Under the pieces are notes generated by a model. That model did not search any database, was not told where the DNA came from, and saw only the letters and a program-made list of their open reading frames with translations. Shown here piece by piece: positions 54,126 to 64,000 of a stretch of DNA of 64,000 bases. The translations under genes were made by a program, and so were the position numbers. This DNA is from Streptomyces asoensis. Lineage in GTDB: Bacteria; Actinomycetota; Actinomycetes; Streptomycetales; Streptomycetaceae. Numbering within the stretch: the first letter of the stretch is position 1; the number at the start of each line of letters is the position of its first letter. The stretch spans positions 248,001 to 312,000 of the forward strand of contig NZ_CP049838.1 of assembly GCF_013085465.1 (NCBI RefSeq). Reading direction: 5' to 3'.

Positions 54126-55013
54126 ATGACCATCGGCATCACCGACCTCCCGGCGATCCGGGCACGGCACCCCGAGGCCGTCGCCGAGGCCGCCGCCCGG
54201 CGCACACGCCGCCCCCTGCTCGGTGCGAGCGGCCGCCTGATGATCATCGCCGCCGATCACCCGGCCCGCGGCGCCCTGGCAGCCGGCGGAGAGCCGTACG
54301 CCATGGCCCGGCGTGCCGACCTCCTGGAACGCCTGTGCACCGCGCTGTCGAGGCCCGGCGTCGACGGAGTGCTCGGCAGCGCCGACATCCTCGAGGACCT
54401 GCTGCTCCTCGGCGCCCTCGAGGGCAAGGTGGCGATGGGCTCGATGAACCGGGGCGGTCTTTCGGGCGCCTCCTTCGAACTCGACGACCGCTTCACGGGC
54501 CACCGGCCCGAGGACCTCGCCCGGCTGCGCTTCGACGCGGGCAAACTACTGGTCCGCATCGACTACGACGACCCGGGTTCGCTGACCACGCTGGAGTCCA
54601 CCGCACAAGCCGTCCACGCGATGGCCGAGCGCCGACTGCCGCTGTTCATCGAGCCGTTCATCTCCCGGCGGACCGACGGACGTGTCGGGAACGACCTGAG
54701 CGCCGATGCGGTCACCCGCTCCATCGCGATCGCCTCCGGCCTCGGTGGCACCTCCGCCTACACCTGGCTCAAGCTTCCCGTGACCGCCGACCCCGACGAC
54801 ATGGCGCAGGTCTTGGAGACGTCCACGCTGCCCGCCGTCCTGCTCGGCGGCGACGTCGGACCGTCCGCCGGGGAGCAGGAGGCCGCGTACGAGAAGTGGC
54901 GCAAGGCCCTCCGGCTTCCCACCGTGCACGGTCTCGTCGTCGGCCGTTCGCTGCTCCACCCCGCCTGCGGAAGCGTGGAGGACGCGGTCGACACGGCCGT
55001 GGGTCTGCTGTGA
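54126..55013 (+). CDS. (beta/alpha)8 aldolase-like protein of inositol clusters
   Basis: A 295-residue TIM-barrel protein of the family found in actinobacterial iol clusters (Cgl0159-like), distant from class I DeoC/LacD aldolases. Segments: LGASGRLMIIAADHPARGAL, GVDGVLGSADILEDLLLLGA, VRIDYDDPGSLTTLESTAQA, SAYTWLKLPVTADPDDMAQV (Lys in the Schiff-base position) and HGLVVGRSLLHPACGSVEDA. Likely cleaves 2-deoxy-5-keto-D-gluconate 6-phosphate to DHAP and malonate semialdehyde, the IolJ step, because no FbaA/IolJ-type gene is present. AAAGAGG precedes the ATG. Confidence 0.75.
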   Translation: MTIGITDLPAIRARHPEAVAEAAARRTRRPLLGASGRLMIIAADHPARGALAAGGEPYAMARRADLLERLCTALSRPGVDGVLGSADILEDLLLLGALEGKVAMGSMNRGGLSGASFELDDRFTGHRPEDLARLRFDAGKLLVRIDYDDPGSLTTLESTAQAVHAMAERRLPLFIEPFISRRTDGRVGNDLSADAVTRSIAIASGLGGTSAYTWLKLPVTADPDDMAQVLETSTLPAVLLGGDVGPSAGEQEAAYEKWRKALRLPTVHGLVVGRSLLHPACGSVEDAVDTAVGLL

Positions 55014-55042
55014 ACGGGCGCAGCCCGAACGAGGCTCACGTC

Positions 55043-55954
55043 GTGTCCCGTCCGCCCGAGCCGCGAGGTCAGGACCACCGGTGCCACCTGCCTGCGGGCA
55101 GGGCCGCAGGCGGCCCGTACGCCGTTGACGTCACGCCCCGGACCGCCGGCTGGGAGTTCTCCGGTCTGCGTGTTCTCGACCTGCCGCCCGACGGTTGGCA
55201 CGACTTCGACACCGGGGACAGCGAGTGGATCGTCCTCCCGTTGTCCGGCTCCGGCACGGTTGCCGTCGGTGGCCGGACGTTTCGCCTCATCGGACGGGAG
55301 AGTGTCTTCACCGGCGTCACCGACTTCGTGTACGCCCCGCGCGATGCCCACGTCTCCCTCGCCACCCGGGGCGGCGGCCGCTTCGCCCTCACCGGAGCGC
55401 GCTGCGACCGGCGTCTGCCCGCCCGCTATCAGCCCGCATCAGCCGTTACCGTCGAACTGCGCGGCAGCGGCCGGTACAGCCGACAGGTCAACAACTTCGC
55501 CGCCGCGGGGGCCTTCGAGTGCGACAAGCTCATCGCCGTCGAAGTCCTCACGCCAGGCGGCAACTGGTCCTCCTTCCCGCCGCACAAGCACGACGAGGAC
55601 CGTCCCGGCGAGAGCCGGCTGGAGGAGATCTACTACTACGAGATCGCCGGTGACGACGGCCTCGGCTACCAGAGGGTCGCCCCCTCCGGCAACGGACGCA
55701 ACACCGATCTCGTGGCCGAAGTCCGCGACGGCGACATCGTGCTCGTGCCCGACGGTTGGCACGGTCCCTCCGTCGCCGCACCCGGCCACGACATGTACTA
55801 CCTCAACGTCATGGCCGGCCCCGGCGTGGACCGCGCCTGGCGGATCTGCGACCACCCCGACCACGCCGGCGTCCGCGACATCTGGGACGGCCGACCGGTC
55901 GACCCCCGCCTGCCTCTCTACACCGCCCCCGACAGCCGCCGCGACCAGGCCTGA
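55043..55954 (+). CDS. iolB: 5-deoxy-glucuronate isomerase
   Basis: Two-cupin IolB family protein, 303 residues from this start: GPYAVDVTPRTAGWEFSGLR, GDSEWIVLPLSGSGTVAVGG and the metal-binding FPPHKHDEDRPGESRLEEIY, YYEIAGDDG with a final His in GWHGPSVAAPGHDMYYLNVM. Isomerises 5-deoxy-glucuronate to 2-deoxy-5-keto-gluconate. An in-frame GTG at 55010 overlaps the upstream stop (GTGA) and is the alternative start; 55043 has GAGG eight bases upstream. Confidence 0.9.
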   Translation: MSRPPEPRGQDHRCHLPAGRAAGGPYAVDVTPRTAGWEFSGLRVLDLPPDGWHDFDTGDSEWIVLPLSGSGTVAVGGRTFRLIGRESVFTGVTDFVYAPRDAHVSLATRGGGRFALTGARCDRRLPARYQPASAVTVELRGSGRYSRQVNNFAAAGAFECDKLIAVEVLTPGGNWSSFPPHKHDEDRPGESRLEEIYYYEIAGDDGLGYQRVAPSGNGRNTDLVAEVRDGDIVLVPDGWHGPSVAAPGHDMYYLNVMAGPGVDRAWRICDHPDHAGVRDIWDGRPVDPRLPLYTAPDSRRDQA

Positions 55955-55985
55955 GTCCGGCCGTCCGAAAGGAAACCCGCACCCG

Positions 55986-57485
<1,500 letters not shown>

Positions 57486-57487
57486 CG

Positions 57488-58261
57488 ATGCCTGGGCGCC
57501 AGAAGGCGGACAGCGGCACGGCTGTGCTCGGCATCGCCATCGACCGGCAGAGCCCGGTTCCGCTCTACCACCAGTTCTCCCGGCAGTTGGAGCAGGCCAT
57601 CGAGCATGGCCTGCTCCTCCCGGGCGCCCTGCTCGGCAACGAGATCGACCTCGCCGAACGGCTCGGCCTGTCCCGGCCGACCGTCCGGCAGGGCATCAAG
57701 GCCCTGGTCGAGAAGGGGCTGTTGGTACGGCGTCGAGGCGTCGGCACCCAGGTCGTGCACAGCACGGTCAAGCGCCCGCTGGAACTCACCAGCCTCTACG
57801 ACGACCTGGAGGAGGCCGGGCAGTCACCGAGCACCCGGGTGGTTCGCAACGACGTCGTGCCCGCCTCCACTGAGGTCGCCGCAGCTCTGGGTATCGGGCA
57901 GGGGGACAGCGTGGTCCGGCTGGAGCGGATCCGGTACGCGAACGGACTCGCCGTGGCCGTCCTGCGCAACCACCTGCCGACCGACCTGCTGCTCGATCTC
58001 GACACCCGACGGCTCGAGGCCACGGGGCTGTACCGGCTCCTGCACGGGGCCGGTATCAGTCTGCACAGCGCGCATCAGGCGATCGGCGCCGGCGCGGCCA
58101 CCGCCGAGGAAGGCGGACAACTCGGGGAACCCGAGGGCGCGCCGCTGCTCACCCTGCGGCGCACGGCCTACAACGCCGCTGGGGAGGCCGTGGAGTACGG
58201 CACGCATCTCTACAACGCGGCGCGCTACGTGTTCGAGTTCCAGCTGCTCATGCGCAGGTAA
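57488..58261 (+). CDS. GntR (HutC-type) regulator
   Basis: A 257-residue regulator. Winged helix: SPVPLYHQFSRQLEQAIEHG, NEIDLAERLGLSRPTVRQGI, KALVEKGLLVRRRGVGTQVV. The UTRA ligand domain follows (ELTSLYDDLEEAGQSPSTRV, VRLERIRYANGLAVAVLRNH, EAVEYGTHLYNAARYVFEFQ). Two bases after mmsA, so it belongs to the iolC operon and probably controls it by feedback, sensing a phosphorylated intermediate as HutC-type proteins do. Hairpin terminator follows. Confidence 0.9.
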   Translation: MPGRQKADSGTAVLGIAIDRQSPVPLYHQFSRQLEQAIEHGLLLPGALLGNEIDLAERLGLSRPTVRQGIKALVEKGLLVRRRGVGTQVVHSTVKRPLELTSLYDDLEEAGQSPSTRVVRNDVVPASTEVAAALGIGQGDSVVRLERIRYANGLAVAVLRNHLPTDLLLDLDTRRLEATGLYRLLHGAGISLHSAHQAIGAGAATAEEGGQLGEPEGAPLLTLRRTAYNAAGEAVEYGTHLYNAARYVFEFQLLMRR

Positions 58262-58297
58262 CGCGTGGGCAGCCGATCCGCGTAGACAGAGGCGAAC

Positions 58298-58338
58298 AGG
58301 GGTGGCGGGACGACCGTGGTTTCGTCCCCGCCACCCCT
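58298..58338. terminator. bidirectional hairpin terminator
   Basis: AGGGGTGGCGGGACGA faces TCGTCCCCGCCACCCCT with one bulged base and an eight-base loop, between converging genes that stop at 58261 and 58354. Confidence 0.8.
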
Positions 58339-58353
58339 GTGGCCTTCACCTCG

Positions 58354-59202
58354 CTACTTCACCAGCGCCGCGGCACTCCGGTACGCCGCCGCGGCGGCCT
58401 CCCGCACCGGCAGCGCACGGTGCACGTCGGAGAGGATCTCCACGCCCCAGGGGCCGCGAAAGCCGGCCTCACGGAGCGCACTGACGATCCCCGGGAGGTC
58501 GAAGGAGCCCTCTCCGCACAGGCGACGGCGATGGACGGTGTCCTCGAAGAGCGTGCCGACGACCTGACTGTCGGCGTCGTTGAGCTCCACGCCCACGATC
58601 CGCGACCCGGGTACGTCCGCGAGGTCGGCGGGCGGTGTGTGGGCGCGCTCGGTGTGCCAGACGTCGATGATGAGGCCACCGGCCGGGTGACCGGCGGTCT
58701 CGACGAGCCGCAGTCCGTCGTGCACGGTCTTGAGGTTGGACCAGGGCAGGGGCTCGACCCCGAGCCGGGCGCCCACCCCCTCGGCCTGCGCCGCCAGCGT
58801 GGCGAACTCCTTGGCCCAGACGTCGAGGTTCCAGGGTTCGTCGGCCACGTCGGGGCCGATCTTGAAGGTGCGTGCGCCGAGTGCCTCGATGGCCCGCAGC
58901 ATTCCGACGCGGACGGCGTCCGACGCGGCCCGCCGGGCTCCGTCGGCCCACCAGTCGGTCAGCAGCTCCAGCTCGATGTGGCTGATGCCGTTGTCCTCGA
59001 AGAGGGACCGGATACCGGCCAACCCGTACTCGCGCTCGGCTTCCACCAGGTCCCGGTACAGCAGCCCGAAGGCCGTGAATCCGGCCTCGCGCGCCGCTTC
59101 CACCCGTTCCCGCAGGTTCAGCGGACTGCGCTGATCCTCCTCGTCGGGCGCGGCGTCGCCCGCGGTGGTCCAACAAGTGGCCAGAAATTCGGCAGCGGTC
59201 AT
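58354..59202 (-). CDS. sugar phosphate isomerase/epimerase-like TIM barrel
   Basis: A 282-residue xylose-isomerase-like TIM-barrel protein. Metal/substrate-site blocks: AAREAGFTAFGLLYRDLVEA, ISHIELELLTDWW, RLGVEPLPWSNLKTVHDGLR, GGLIIDVWHTERA and GVEILSDVHRALPV. The family includes IolI and IolH inosose isomerases. Last gene of the leftward iolD operon but separated from the IolE-like gene by 169 bases, so it may have its own promoter. Likely interconverts inosose isomers. Confidence 0.75.
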   Translation of the reverse strand: MTAAEFLATCWTTAGDAAPDEEDQRSPLNLRERVEAAREAGFTAFGLLYRDLVEAEREYGLAGIRSLFEDNGISHIELELLTDWWADGARRAASDAVRVGMLRAIEALGARTFKIGPDVADEPWNLDVWAKEFATLAAQAEGVGARLGVEPLPWSNLKTVHDGLRLVETAGHPAGGLIIDVWHTERAHTPPADLADVPGSRIVGVELNDADSQVVGTLFEDTVHRRRLCGEGSFDLPGIVSALREAGFRGPWGVEILSDVHRALPVREAAAAAYRSAAALVK

Positions 59203-59371
59203 TTCTTTTTCCTGTATTCCTCATGTTCGGAAAAGACGCCGGCAGGCGACGAATGGCAATGTCACGGCAGGGGACCGATGTGGGCGCGCGTCGCCTCGGC
59301 ATTCTTGGATGCCCCGCACACACCGGTCAATCCCTCAGAGGACATCAAAAACACATCAGGACCGTGGACGG

Positions 59372-60259
59372 TCACGCGACACCGCGCAGCACCGCGCGCA
59401 GATGTTCAGCGCTGGCCCACACGTCTTCGACCGGCCCCTTTGCCGTGGGTTCCTCGGTCAGGATGGTGTCCTGTTCCAGGACGTACCAGCCGTCGTAGCC
59501 GCGTGCGCAGAGGTGGGTGACGATGGCCTGGACATCCACGTCTCCCGCGCCCAGTGGGCGGTACATGCCTGCGCGTACGGCCTCGGTGTAGGTGAGGCGG
59601 CCCGATCGGACCTTGGCGGCGAGGGAGGCGTCCACATCCTTCATGTGGGTGTGGGCGATGCGCTCGGGTGCCTGGCGGGTGAGCTCGGCCGGGTCGGTGC
59701 CGCCGATGAGCAGGTGCCCGGTGTCGAGGCAGAGGGAGATCGCGGAGTGCTCCAGGACGCGTCGGACGTCGTCGCCGTTCTCGATCATCGTGCCGACATG
59801 CGGGTGCAGGACGGCGCGTACGCCGTGTTCGGCGGCCAGCGAGGCGAGCCGGTCGAGATTGGACAACAGCAGCCGCCAGCCGTCGGCGTCGAGTTCGGGG
59901 CGGGAGTCGTAGCCGTCCTGGCCGGTGACGGCGGACAGGACGAGTACCTCCGCCTTCGAGGCGGCGTAGCTCTCCAGGAGCTGTTCTGCCTCGGGCAGCG
60001 GGTCGTGTCCGGGCACGTGCAGCAGCAGAGGGGTGAAGCCGCCGACCGCGTGGAGGTCGTGGTCGGCGAGGACCCGGGCCATGGCGTCCGGCGTGCCGGG
60101 CAGGAAGCCCTCGGGGCCGATCTCGGTGGCGGCCAGGCCGACTTCGCGCATCTCGTTCAGTACGCGTTCGGGCGTCAACTGGTAGCCCCAGCCGGGGACT
60201 TCGCACACGCCCCAGGAGATGGGCGCGCCGGCGATCCTGTTCAGGGGTGAGGTGGTCAT
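59372..60259 (-). CDS. iolE: inosose dehydratase-like TIM-barrel protein
   Basis: A 295-residue TIM-barrel enzyme. It opens GAPISWGVCEVPGWGYQLTP, as IolE-like proteins do, with EVGLAATEIGPEGFLPG, AVLHPHVGTMIENGDDVRRV, CLDTGHLLIGGTDPAEL, HTHMKDVDASLAAKVRSG and GWYVLEQDTILT (Glu/Asp/His metal ligands). Would dehydrate scyllo-inosose to a 1,2-dione. ATGA overlap with the hydroxyacid dehydrogenase gene. Placing it as IolE rather than IolH is an inference from context and the N-terminal motif. Confidence 0.7.
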   Translation of the reverse strand: MTTSPLNRIAGAPISWGVCEVPGWGYQLTPERVLNEMREVGLAATEIGPEGFLPGTPDAMARVLADHDLHAVGGFTPLLLHVPGHDPLPEAEQLLESYAASKAEVLVLSAVTGQDGYDSRPELDADGWRLLLSNLDRLASLAAEHGVRAVLHPHVGTMIENGDDVRRVLEHSAISLCLDTGHLLIGGTDPAELTRQAPERIAHTHMKDVDASLAAKVRSGRLTYTEAVRAGMYRPLGAGDVDVQAIVTHLCARGYDGWYVLEQDTILTEEPTAKGPVEDVWASAEHLRAVLRGVA

Positions 60260-61215
60260 GCCGTGGCCTTTCGGAGGTTCCAGTCGGGGTTGGCGACCGC
60301 GGCCGGCGGGCGGCCCGCGAGGACGTCCGCGACCCCGCGGGCCGCGTCGACGAAGGTCAGGGTCATCGCCCGGCGTGTCATGCCCATCAGGTGCGGGGTG
60401 AGGACGACGTCGGGGTGGTCGAACAGCGGGTGGTAGAGGGCCGGTTCGGGCTCGAACACGTCCAGTCCGACGCCCGACAGCCGGCCCGACTCCAGGGCGG
60501 CCAGGGTGGCGTCCGAGTCCAGCAGGCCGCCGCGGCCGCAGTTGATCAGGATCGCTCCCGGCTTGACGCGGGACAGCAGCCGCTCGTTCACGAGGTGCCG
60601 CGTTTCTTCGACCAACGGCGCGTGCAGGGTGAGCACATCGCTCGACGCGGCCAGTTCAACGAGGTCGGCACGGGCGAACTCGGGCGGCACAGGGCTGAAG
60701 GGGTCGTGGGCGAGCGTCCGCATCCCGAAGGCGGCGGCGAGTTCGCCCACCCTGCGGCCGATGCGGCCGTAACCGACGATCCCCAGGGTGGCACCGTCCA
60801 GGTCGCCGACCGGTACGGCGGTCCGTTCGGCCCAGCGGCCGTCCCGTACGAGGTCGGTCAGCGGCTTCAGTCGCTTGGTCAGGTGCAGAGCCATGGCGAA
60901 GACGCCCTCGGCCACGGCCCGGCTGCCGCTGTGCGGGGTGATGACCACGGCGATCCCGCGGGCGGAGGCCGCCGCCACGTCGACCAGGTCGACGCCGACG
61001 CCGGTGCGGGCGATGACCCGAAGCCGCGGCGCCCGCCGCAGGAGGTCCTCGTCGACCCGCCGGTCGGCGCGGACGATGGCGCCCTCGGCGACCGCGAGGT
61101 CGGCGGGCGTGGGATCGGCGACGAAGGTGACCCGTTCCCCGAGGACCGGGGCCACTGTGTCGGGGTCGACGGGGCCCAGGGCCACTACGACGTGCTGGGT
61201 GACATGCTGAGTCAT
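60256..61215 (-). CDS. D-2-hydroxyacid dehydrogenase family protein
   Basis: A 319-residue NAD-dependent enzyme of the phosphoglycerate-dehydrogenase family. Catalytic Arg in VIARTGVGVDLVDVAAASAR, cofactor loop LGIVGYGRIGRRVGELAAAF and Asp after HDPFS, Glu within LDVFEPEPALYHPLFD, and His in VLTPHLMG. The serine-pathway regulatory domain is absent, so not biosynthetic SerA. Not a usual iol gene; probably oxidises or reduces a 2-hydroxy/2-keto acid side product. Confidence 0.8.
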   Translation of the reverse strand: MTQHVTQHVVVALGPVDPDTVAPVLGERVTFVADPTPADLAVAEGAIVRADRRVDEDLLRRAPRLRVIARTGVGVDLVDVAAASARGIAVVITPHSGSRAVAEGVFAMALHLTKRLKPLTDLVRDGRWAERTAVPVGDLDGATLGIVGYGRIGRRVGELAAAFGMRTLAHDPFSPVPPEFARADLVELAASSDVLTLHAPLVEETRHLVNERLLSRVKPGAILINCGRGGLLDSDATLAALESGRLSGVGLDVFEPEPALYHPLFDHPDVVLTPHLMGMTRRAMTLTFVDAARGVADVLAGRPPAAVANPDWNLRKATA

Positions 61216-61219
61216 ACGA

Positions 61220-62437
61220 TCAACTCCGCACCGGGTGCCCGAAGTTCGCGCCCGGCACGGCGGGAACCGGCTGCCAGGAGCCGCTCGCCGCGGAGGCGGC
61301 GGCCGCCGCGATCACCTCGGCGACGGCGTGCGCGTCGTCGATCGTGGAGTTTCGGTGCTCGATGCCGGCCACGGCGGCCAGGAACTTCTTGGCCTCGATC
61401 ACCTTCAGGTCGTCGTAGCCCATGCTGTTGCCCGGTCCGGGCTGGAAGCTGGCGTAGTCGCCCATGTGGCCGTTGCCGAGCACGGTGGTGTAGCCCTGGT
61501 GGGGGCCGCTGCGGTCGAGGGCGACGCGCAGTTCGTTCATGCGCTCGAAGTTCCAGGTCACCGAGCCGTCGGTCCCGTAGATCTCGAAGCCGATGCCGCA
61601 CTGCGGGCCGACAATGACGCGGGACGCCTCCAGTGTGCCGACGGCTCCACCGCTGAAGCGCACCAGGGCGGCGCTGTAGTCGTCGTTCTCCACGGCCGCC
61701 ATCTCACCGTCCTCGATCACCGCGAAGTGCGTGCCCGAACCCATGGGCAGGATCGGGCGCTCGGTGTAGACGGTGCTGGTGAGGGCGGAGACCTCGTCGA
61801 TCGGGGCGACGACGTAGCTGACCAGATCCACGACGTGGCTCAGCAGATCGCCGAGCGCGCCGTGCCCGGCCAGGTCCCGCTTGAAGCGCCAGGACAGCGC
61901 GCCCTTGGGCTCGGAGGCGTAGCCGGAGAAGAAGGTGGCGCGCACGTTGGTGATACGGCCGAGCCTCCCCTCGGCGATCAGCTCGCGGGCCCGCTCCACG
62001 GCGGGGGCGTGCCGGTAGTTGTAGCCGATGGAGGTGACGACCCCGGCCGCGCGCACCGCGGCGGCGACCTCGGCGGTCTCCTCGGCGCCGCGCCCGACGG
62101 GCTTCTCGATCCAGAACGGCTTGCCGGCCTTGGCGGCGGCGATGCCGATCTCGTGGTGGAGGAGGTTGGGCGCGCAGATGGAGACGACCTCGACGTCCGG
62201 GTCGTCGAGGACGTCGCGGTAGCCGGTGGTGGCCTTCTCGTAGCCGAGGACGTCACGGGCGTAGGCCGCGCGGTCCTGGGCCGTGTCGGCGGCGTGCACT
62301 AGGCGGGGCTTGATGCCCAGCTCGGGATAGACGGACGGCAGGGCCTGGTAGGCGCGGCTGTGGAGCTTGCCCATCCAGCCGACGCTGATCAGCCCGACGC
62401 CGATCTCACGCGCGGCGCCCGGGGTGTCCGTGGTCAT
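61220..62437 (-). CDS. Gfo/Idh/MocA family dehydrogenase, 405 residues
   Basis: N-terminal REIGVGLISVGWMGKLHSRA, catalytic Lys112 (FWIEKPVGRG), YNYRHAPAVERARELIAEGR and the C-terminal half GHGALGDLLSHVVDLVSYVV, ALVRFSGGAVGTLEASRVIV, YGTDGSVTWNFERMNELRVA. The length and C-terminal extension place it apart from the two IolG proteins; relatives act on hexose or inositol derivatives. ATGA overlap with the upstream aldolase gene, four bases before the hydroxyacid dehydrogenase gene. Confidence 0.82.
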   Translation of the reverse strand: MTTDTPGAAREIGVGLISVGWMGKLHSRAYQALPSVYPELGIKPRLVHAADTAQDRAAYARDVLGYEKATTGYRDVLDDPDVEVVSICAPNLLHHEIGIAAAKAGKPFWIEKPVGRGAEETAEVAAAVRAAGVVTSIGYNYRHAPAVERARELIAEGRLGRITNVRATFFSGYASEPKGALSWRFKRDLAGHGALGDLLSHVVDLVSYVVAPIDEVSALTSTVYTERPILPMGSGTHFAVIEDGEMAAVENDDYSAALVRFSGGAVGTLEASRVIVGPQCGIGFEIYGTDGSVTWNFERMNELRVALDRSGPHQGYTTVLGNGHMGDYASFQPGPGNSMGYDDLKVIEAKKFLAAVAGIEHRNSTIDDAHAVAEVIAAAAASAASGSWQPVPAVPGANFGHPVRS

Positions 62438-63258
62438 GATCGTCCCTCCTGGGAGTCCTGAGAGCGCGAGGTTTCGGACCGGGCCTCGCTGAGCGCGGCG
62501 GACACGGCTGCCGCGAGCAGGGTCGCATCCGAGCCGATGCCGATGAACGTCCAGCCCTCGGCTCGTTTGGCGGCCGCGGCCACACCGTCGGGGACGAGCA
62601 GTCCGCAGGCCTTGCCATGTGCGACGGCGGCCTGGCGGACGCGATCCAGAGCTTCTCGATAGACCGGTGCGGCGAAGTCGCCGGGCACTGCAAGGTCGTG
62701 ACTGAGGTCGCGGGGGCCGACGAACAGGACGTCGACGCCGTCCAGCGCGGCGATCGCCTCGACCTCAGCCAGGGCGGCTGCCGACTCGATCTGGACCACA
62801 CCGAGGAGCTCGCCCTCCCGGTCGAGAGCCCCGGCGTCGAGCCCGAAGCGGCACGCCCGGTTGTAGGTGGCCACGCCCCGGTCCCCTGCGGGCGGGTACC
62901 TCAGGTGCCTCAGGGCTTCCTGGACTTCGGCTGCGGTGTCGAGGCGGGGCAGCATGATCCCGGCGGCGCCCAGGTCGAGGACGCGGCCGATGCGGATGCG
63001 AGCCGCGGACTCCACACGTACGACGGTCGGAACGCCGTAGGCCGCCGCGATCGGGAAGACCGTACGGGCCTGCTCCTCGCCCCCCGCGCCATGTTCGAGG
63101 TCGAGCAGAAGCCAGTCCGCCCCGGCGGCGGCGCACACCTCGGCCGTGACCGGGGAGGCGGTGCCGACGAAGGTACCCAGGGTGGTCTCGCCGGCGGCGA
63201 GACGGGCGCGCAGGCGGCCGTGATCCAAGGGGGAGGGGTTCAAGGGAGAGCCATTCAT
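62434..63258 (-). CDS. HpcH/HpaI family aldolase
   Basis: A 274-residue class II pyruvate aldolase-like TIM barrel. LGTFVGTASPVTAEVCAAAG, ADWLLLDLEHGAGGEEQART (metal-binding Glu and Asp region), TVVRVESAARIRIGRVLDLG, GIMLPRLDTAAEVQEALRHL and VVQIESAAALAEVEAIAALD then DVLFVGPRDLSHDLAVPG. Cleaves 4-hydroxy-2-keto acids. Second aldolase of this cluster; ATGA overlaps on both sides tie it to iolD and to the dehydrogenase. Start at 63258 is set by the overlap with the iolD stop. Confidence 0.85.
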   Translation of the reverse strand: MNGSPLNPSPLDHGRLRARLAAGETTLGTFVGTASPVTAEVCAAAGADWLLLDLEHGAGGEEQARTVFPIAAAYGVPTVVRVESAARIRIGRVLDLGAAGIMLPRLDTAAEVQEALRHLRYPPAGDRGVATYNRACRFGLDAGALDREGELLGVVQIESAAALAEVEAIAALDGVDVLFVGPRDLSHDLAVPGDFAAPVYREALDRVRQAAVAHGKACGLLVPDGVAAAAKRAEGWTFIGIGSDATLLAAAVSAALSEARSETSRSQDSQEGRS

Positions 63259-64000
63259 CCGTACCACCTCTGAGACGCCAGACCTTCTTCGTACTCGCCG
63301 CGCAGCTGCGTGACCGATTCCTGCTCGGAGACCTCGGCCGGGGCCACGTCCCACCACACACCGGCGCCGGGCAGGTCGGCGTGCGGTATCACGGGCACGA
63401 CCAGGACGACCGGGCCGGCGTGGTCGCGGGTCTCGGCCAACGCGGCACGTACCTCGTCAGCGGTCGTGGCGCGGAGAGCACGAGCGCCGAGACCCTCCGC
63501 GATCTTGACGAGGTCGACCTGGAGGTAGTCGCCCTCCAGGCGCGCGGGCTTGCCGGAGCCTATGTCCAGGCTGCCGTCGCGGTAGCGGAACTCGTTGCCG
63601 AACTCGCGCCCGTTGCGCACCATCTGGAGGCGGTGGATGACCTGGTAGCCGTGGTTCTCCGGGATCACGATCGTGATCGGGAGCCCCTCCTGGGCGGCGG
63701 TGACCAGCTCGGTCGGGGCCATGAGGAAGGTGCCGTCGCCCAGGAGGGACAGCACCCGCTTCGAGCGGTCCGACTCGGCGAAGCGGACGCCGATCGCGGC
63801 GGGCAGCTCGTAGCCCATGCAGGAGAAGCCGAACTCCAGGTGGGCGAAACGGCCTTCGGTGGCGTCCCACACCTTCTGCAGGTCGCCGGGCGCACCGCCG
63901 GCGGCAGCGATGATCGTGTCGCCGGACCGCGCGTGCTCCTGAAGCAGGCCGATCACCTGGCCCTGGGTGAGGTCGGCTTCGGTGTCGCGTACGACGTCGG
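63255..64000 (-). CDS. iolD: 3D-(3,5/4)-trihydroxycyclohexane-1,2-dione hydrolase, C-terminal part
   Basis: The gene continues beyond the window; about 248 C-terminal residues are seen. The TPP-binding motif GDGTFLMAPTELVTAAQEGL, PITIVIPENHGYQVIHRL (GDG to Asn) and FGFSCMGYELPAAIGVRFAE are diagnostic of IolD; the end is VWWDVAPAEVSEQESVTQLR, GEYEEGLASQRWYG. TPP-dependent ring opening of the dione to 5-deoxy-glucuronate. First visible gene of the leftward operon; stop overlaps the aldolase start (ATGA). Confidence 0.92.
   Translation of the reverse strand, partial: DVVRDTEADLTQGQVIGLLQEHARSGDTIIAAAGGAPGDLQKVWDATEGRFAHLEFGFSCMGYELPAAIGVRFAESDRSKRVLSLLGDGTFLMAPTELVTAAQEGLPITIVIPENHGYQVIHRLQMVRNGREFGNEFRYRDGSLDIGSGKPARLEGDYLQVDLVKIAEGLGARALRATTADEVRAALAETRDHAGPVVLVVPVIPHADLPGAGVWWDVAPAEVSEQESVTQLRGEYEEGLASQRWYG

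Noticed and set aside
59165..60250. Rightward reading (361 codons) over the IolE-like gene
   Set aside because: Shadow of the TIM-barrel gene on the minus strand, which has ATGA coupling to its neighbour.

Overview
The window looks like chromosomal or large-replicon DNA of a high-GC actinomycete, most likely Streptomyces. Reasons: GC-rich third codon positions throughout, frequent GTG starts, and gene families typical of that genus (paired STAS and ANTAR proteins, XRE and TPR regulators, Trypco2 conflict proteins, Streptomyces-type IS elements). I see no tRNA, rRNA, CRISPR array or replication origin.

Region 1 (1-20 kb) is a decayed accessory island. It holds several transposases: two frameshifted IS5-type copies, an intact 498-aa DDE transposase, two further IS5-type copies and an ISL3 relic. 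Between them lie toxin-immunity and conflict genes: a SUKH (Smi1/Knr4) immunity-like gene, an Imm1-like gene translationally coupled to a two-helix membrane protein, an RHS-repeat fragment, and a large two-gene conflict locus. That locus (4983-9994) encodes a Trypco2 protein followed by a 1547-aa fusion of trypsin-like protease, STAND-type NTPase and TPR-like repeats. Two intact regulated pairs also survive here, each with visible palindromic operators: aldo/keto reductase with a divergent TetR (12-14 kb) and an MFS exporter with a divergent TetR (15-17 kb). Relics of a DNA ligase, a serine resolvase, an ArsR regulator, a secreted HNH nuclease and a phytoene-desaturase-like oxidoreductase complete the picture.

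Region 2 (20-43.5 kb) mixes intact housekeeping-like genes with more relics. Intact genes include a ZIP metal transporter, a secreted beta-propeller protein, an old yellow enzyme, an aldehyde dehydrogenase, an XRE regulator, an alpha/beta hydrolase, a cupin, an RsbW-like ATPase and a STAS anti-sigma antagonist. Relics include STAS, ANTAR, Tn3 transposase, nitronate monooxygenase, methyltransferase, CoiA-like and DUF6192 pieces. Two STAS/ANTAR loci (about 23-24.7 kb and 38.5-39.3 kb) share a junction sequence, which suggests duplication followed by deletion.

Region 3 (43.5-64 kb) is a compact, intact inositol-type catabolic cluster that begins abruptly at about 43.53 kb. It has four transcription units. 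(a) A LacI regulator is divergent from phytanoyl-CoA dioxygenase-like oxygenase, SDR, IolG-like dehydrogenase and a second Gfo/Idh/MocA dehydrogenase. (b) A leftward operon encodes a sugar-binding lipoprotein, permease, ATPase and IolG. (c) A rightward operon encodes IolC, a (beta/alpha)8 aldolase-like protein, IolB, MmsA and a GntR regulator. (d) A leftward operon encodes IolD (cut by the window end), an HpcH/HpaI aldolase, a Gfo/Idh/MocA dehydrogenase, a D-2-hydroxyacid dehydrogenase, an IolE-like protein and a second TIM-barrel isomerase. Together they would import an inositol, oxidise it (IolG), dehydrate it (IolE), open the ring (IolD), isomerise (IolB), phosphorylate (IolC), cleave it (aldolase) and convert the semialdehyde to acyl-CoA (MmsA). 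The oxygenase/SDR/double-dehydrogenase unit is not part of the textbook pathway and may feed a modified inositol into it.
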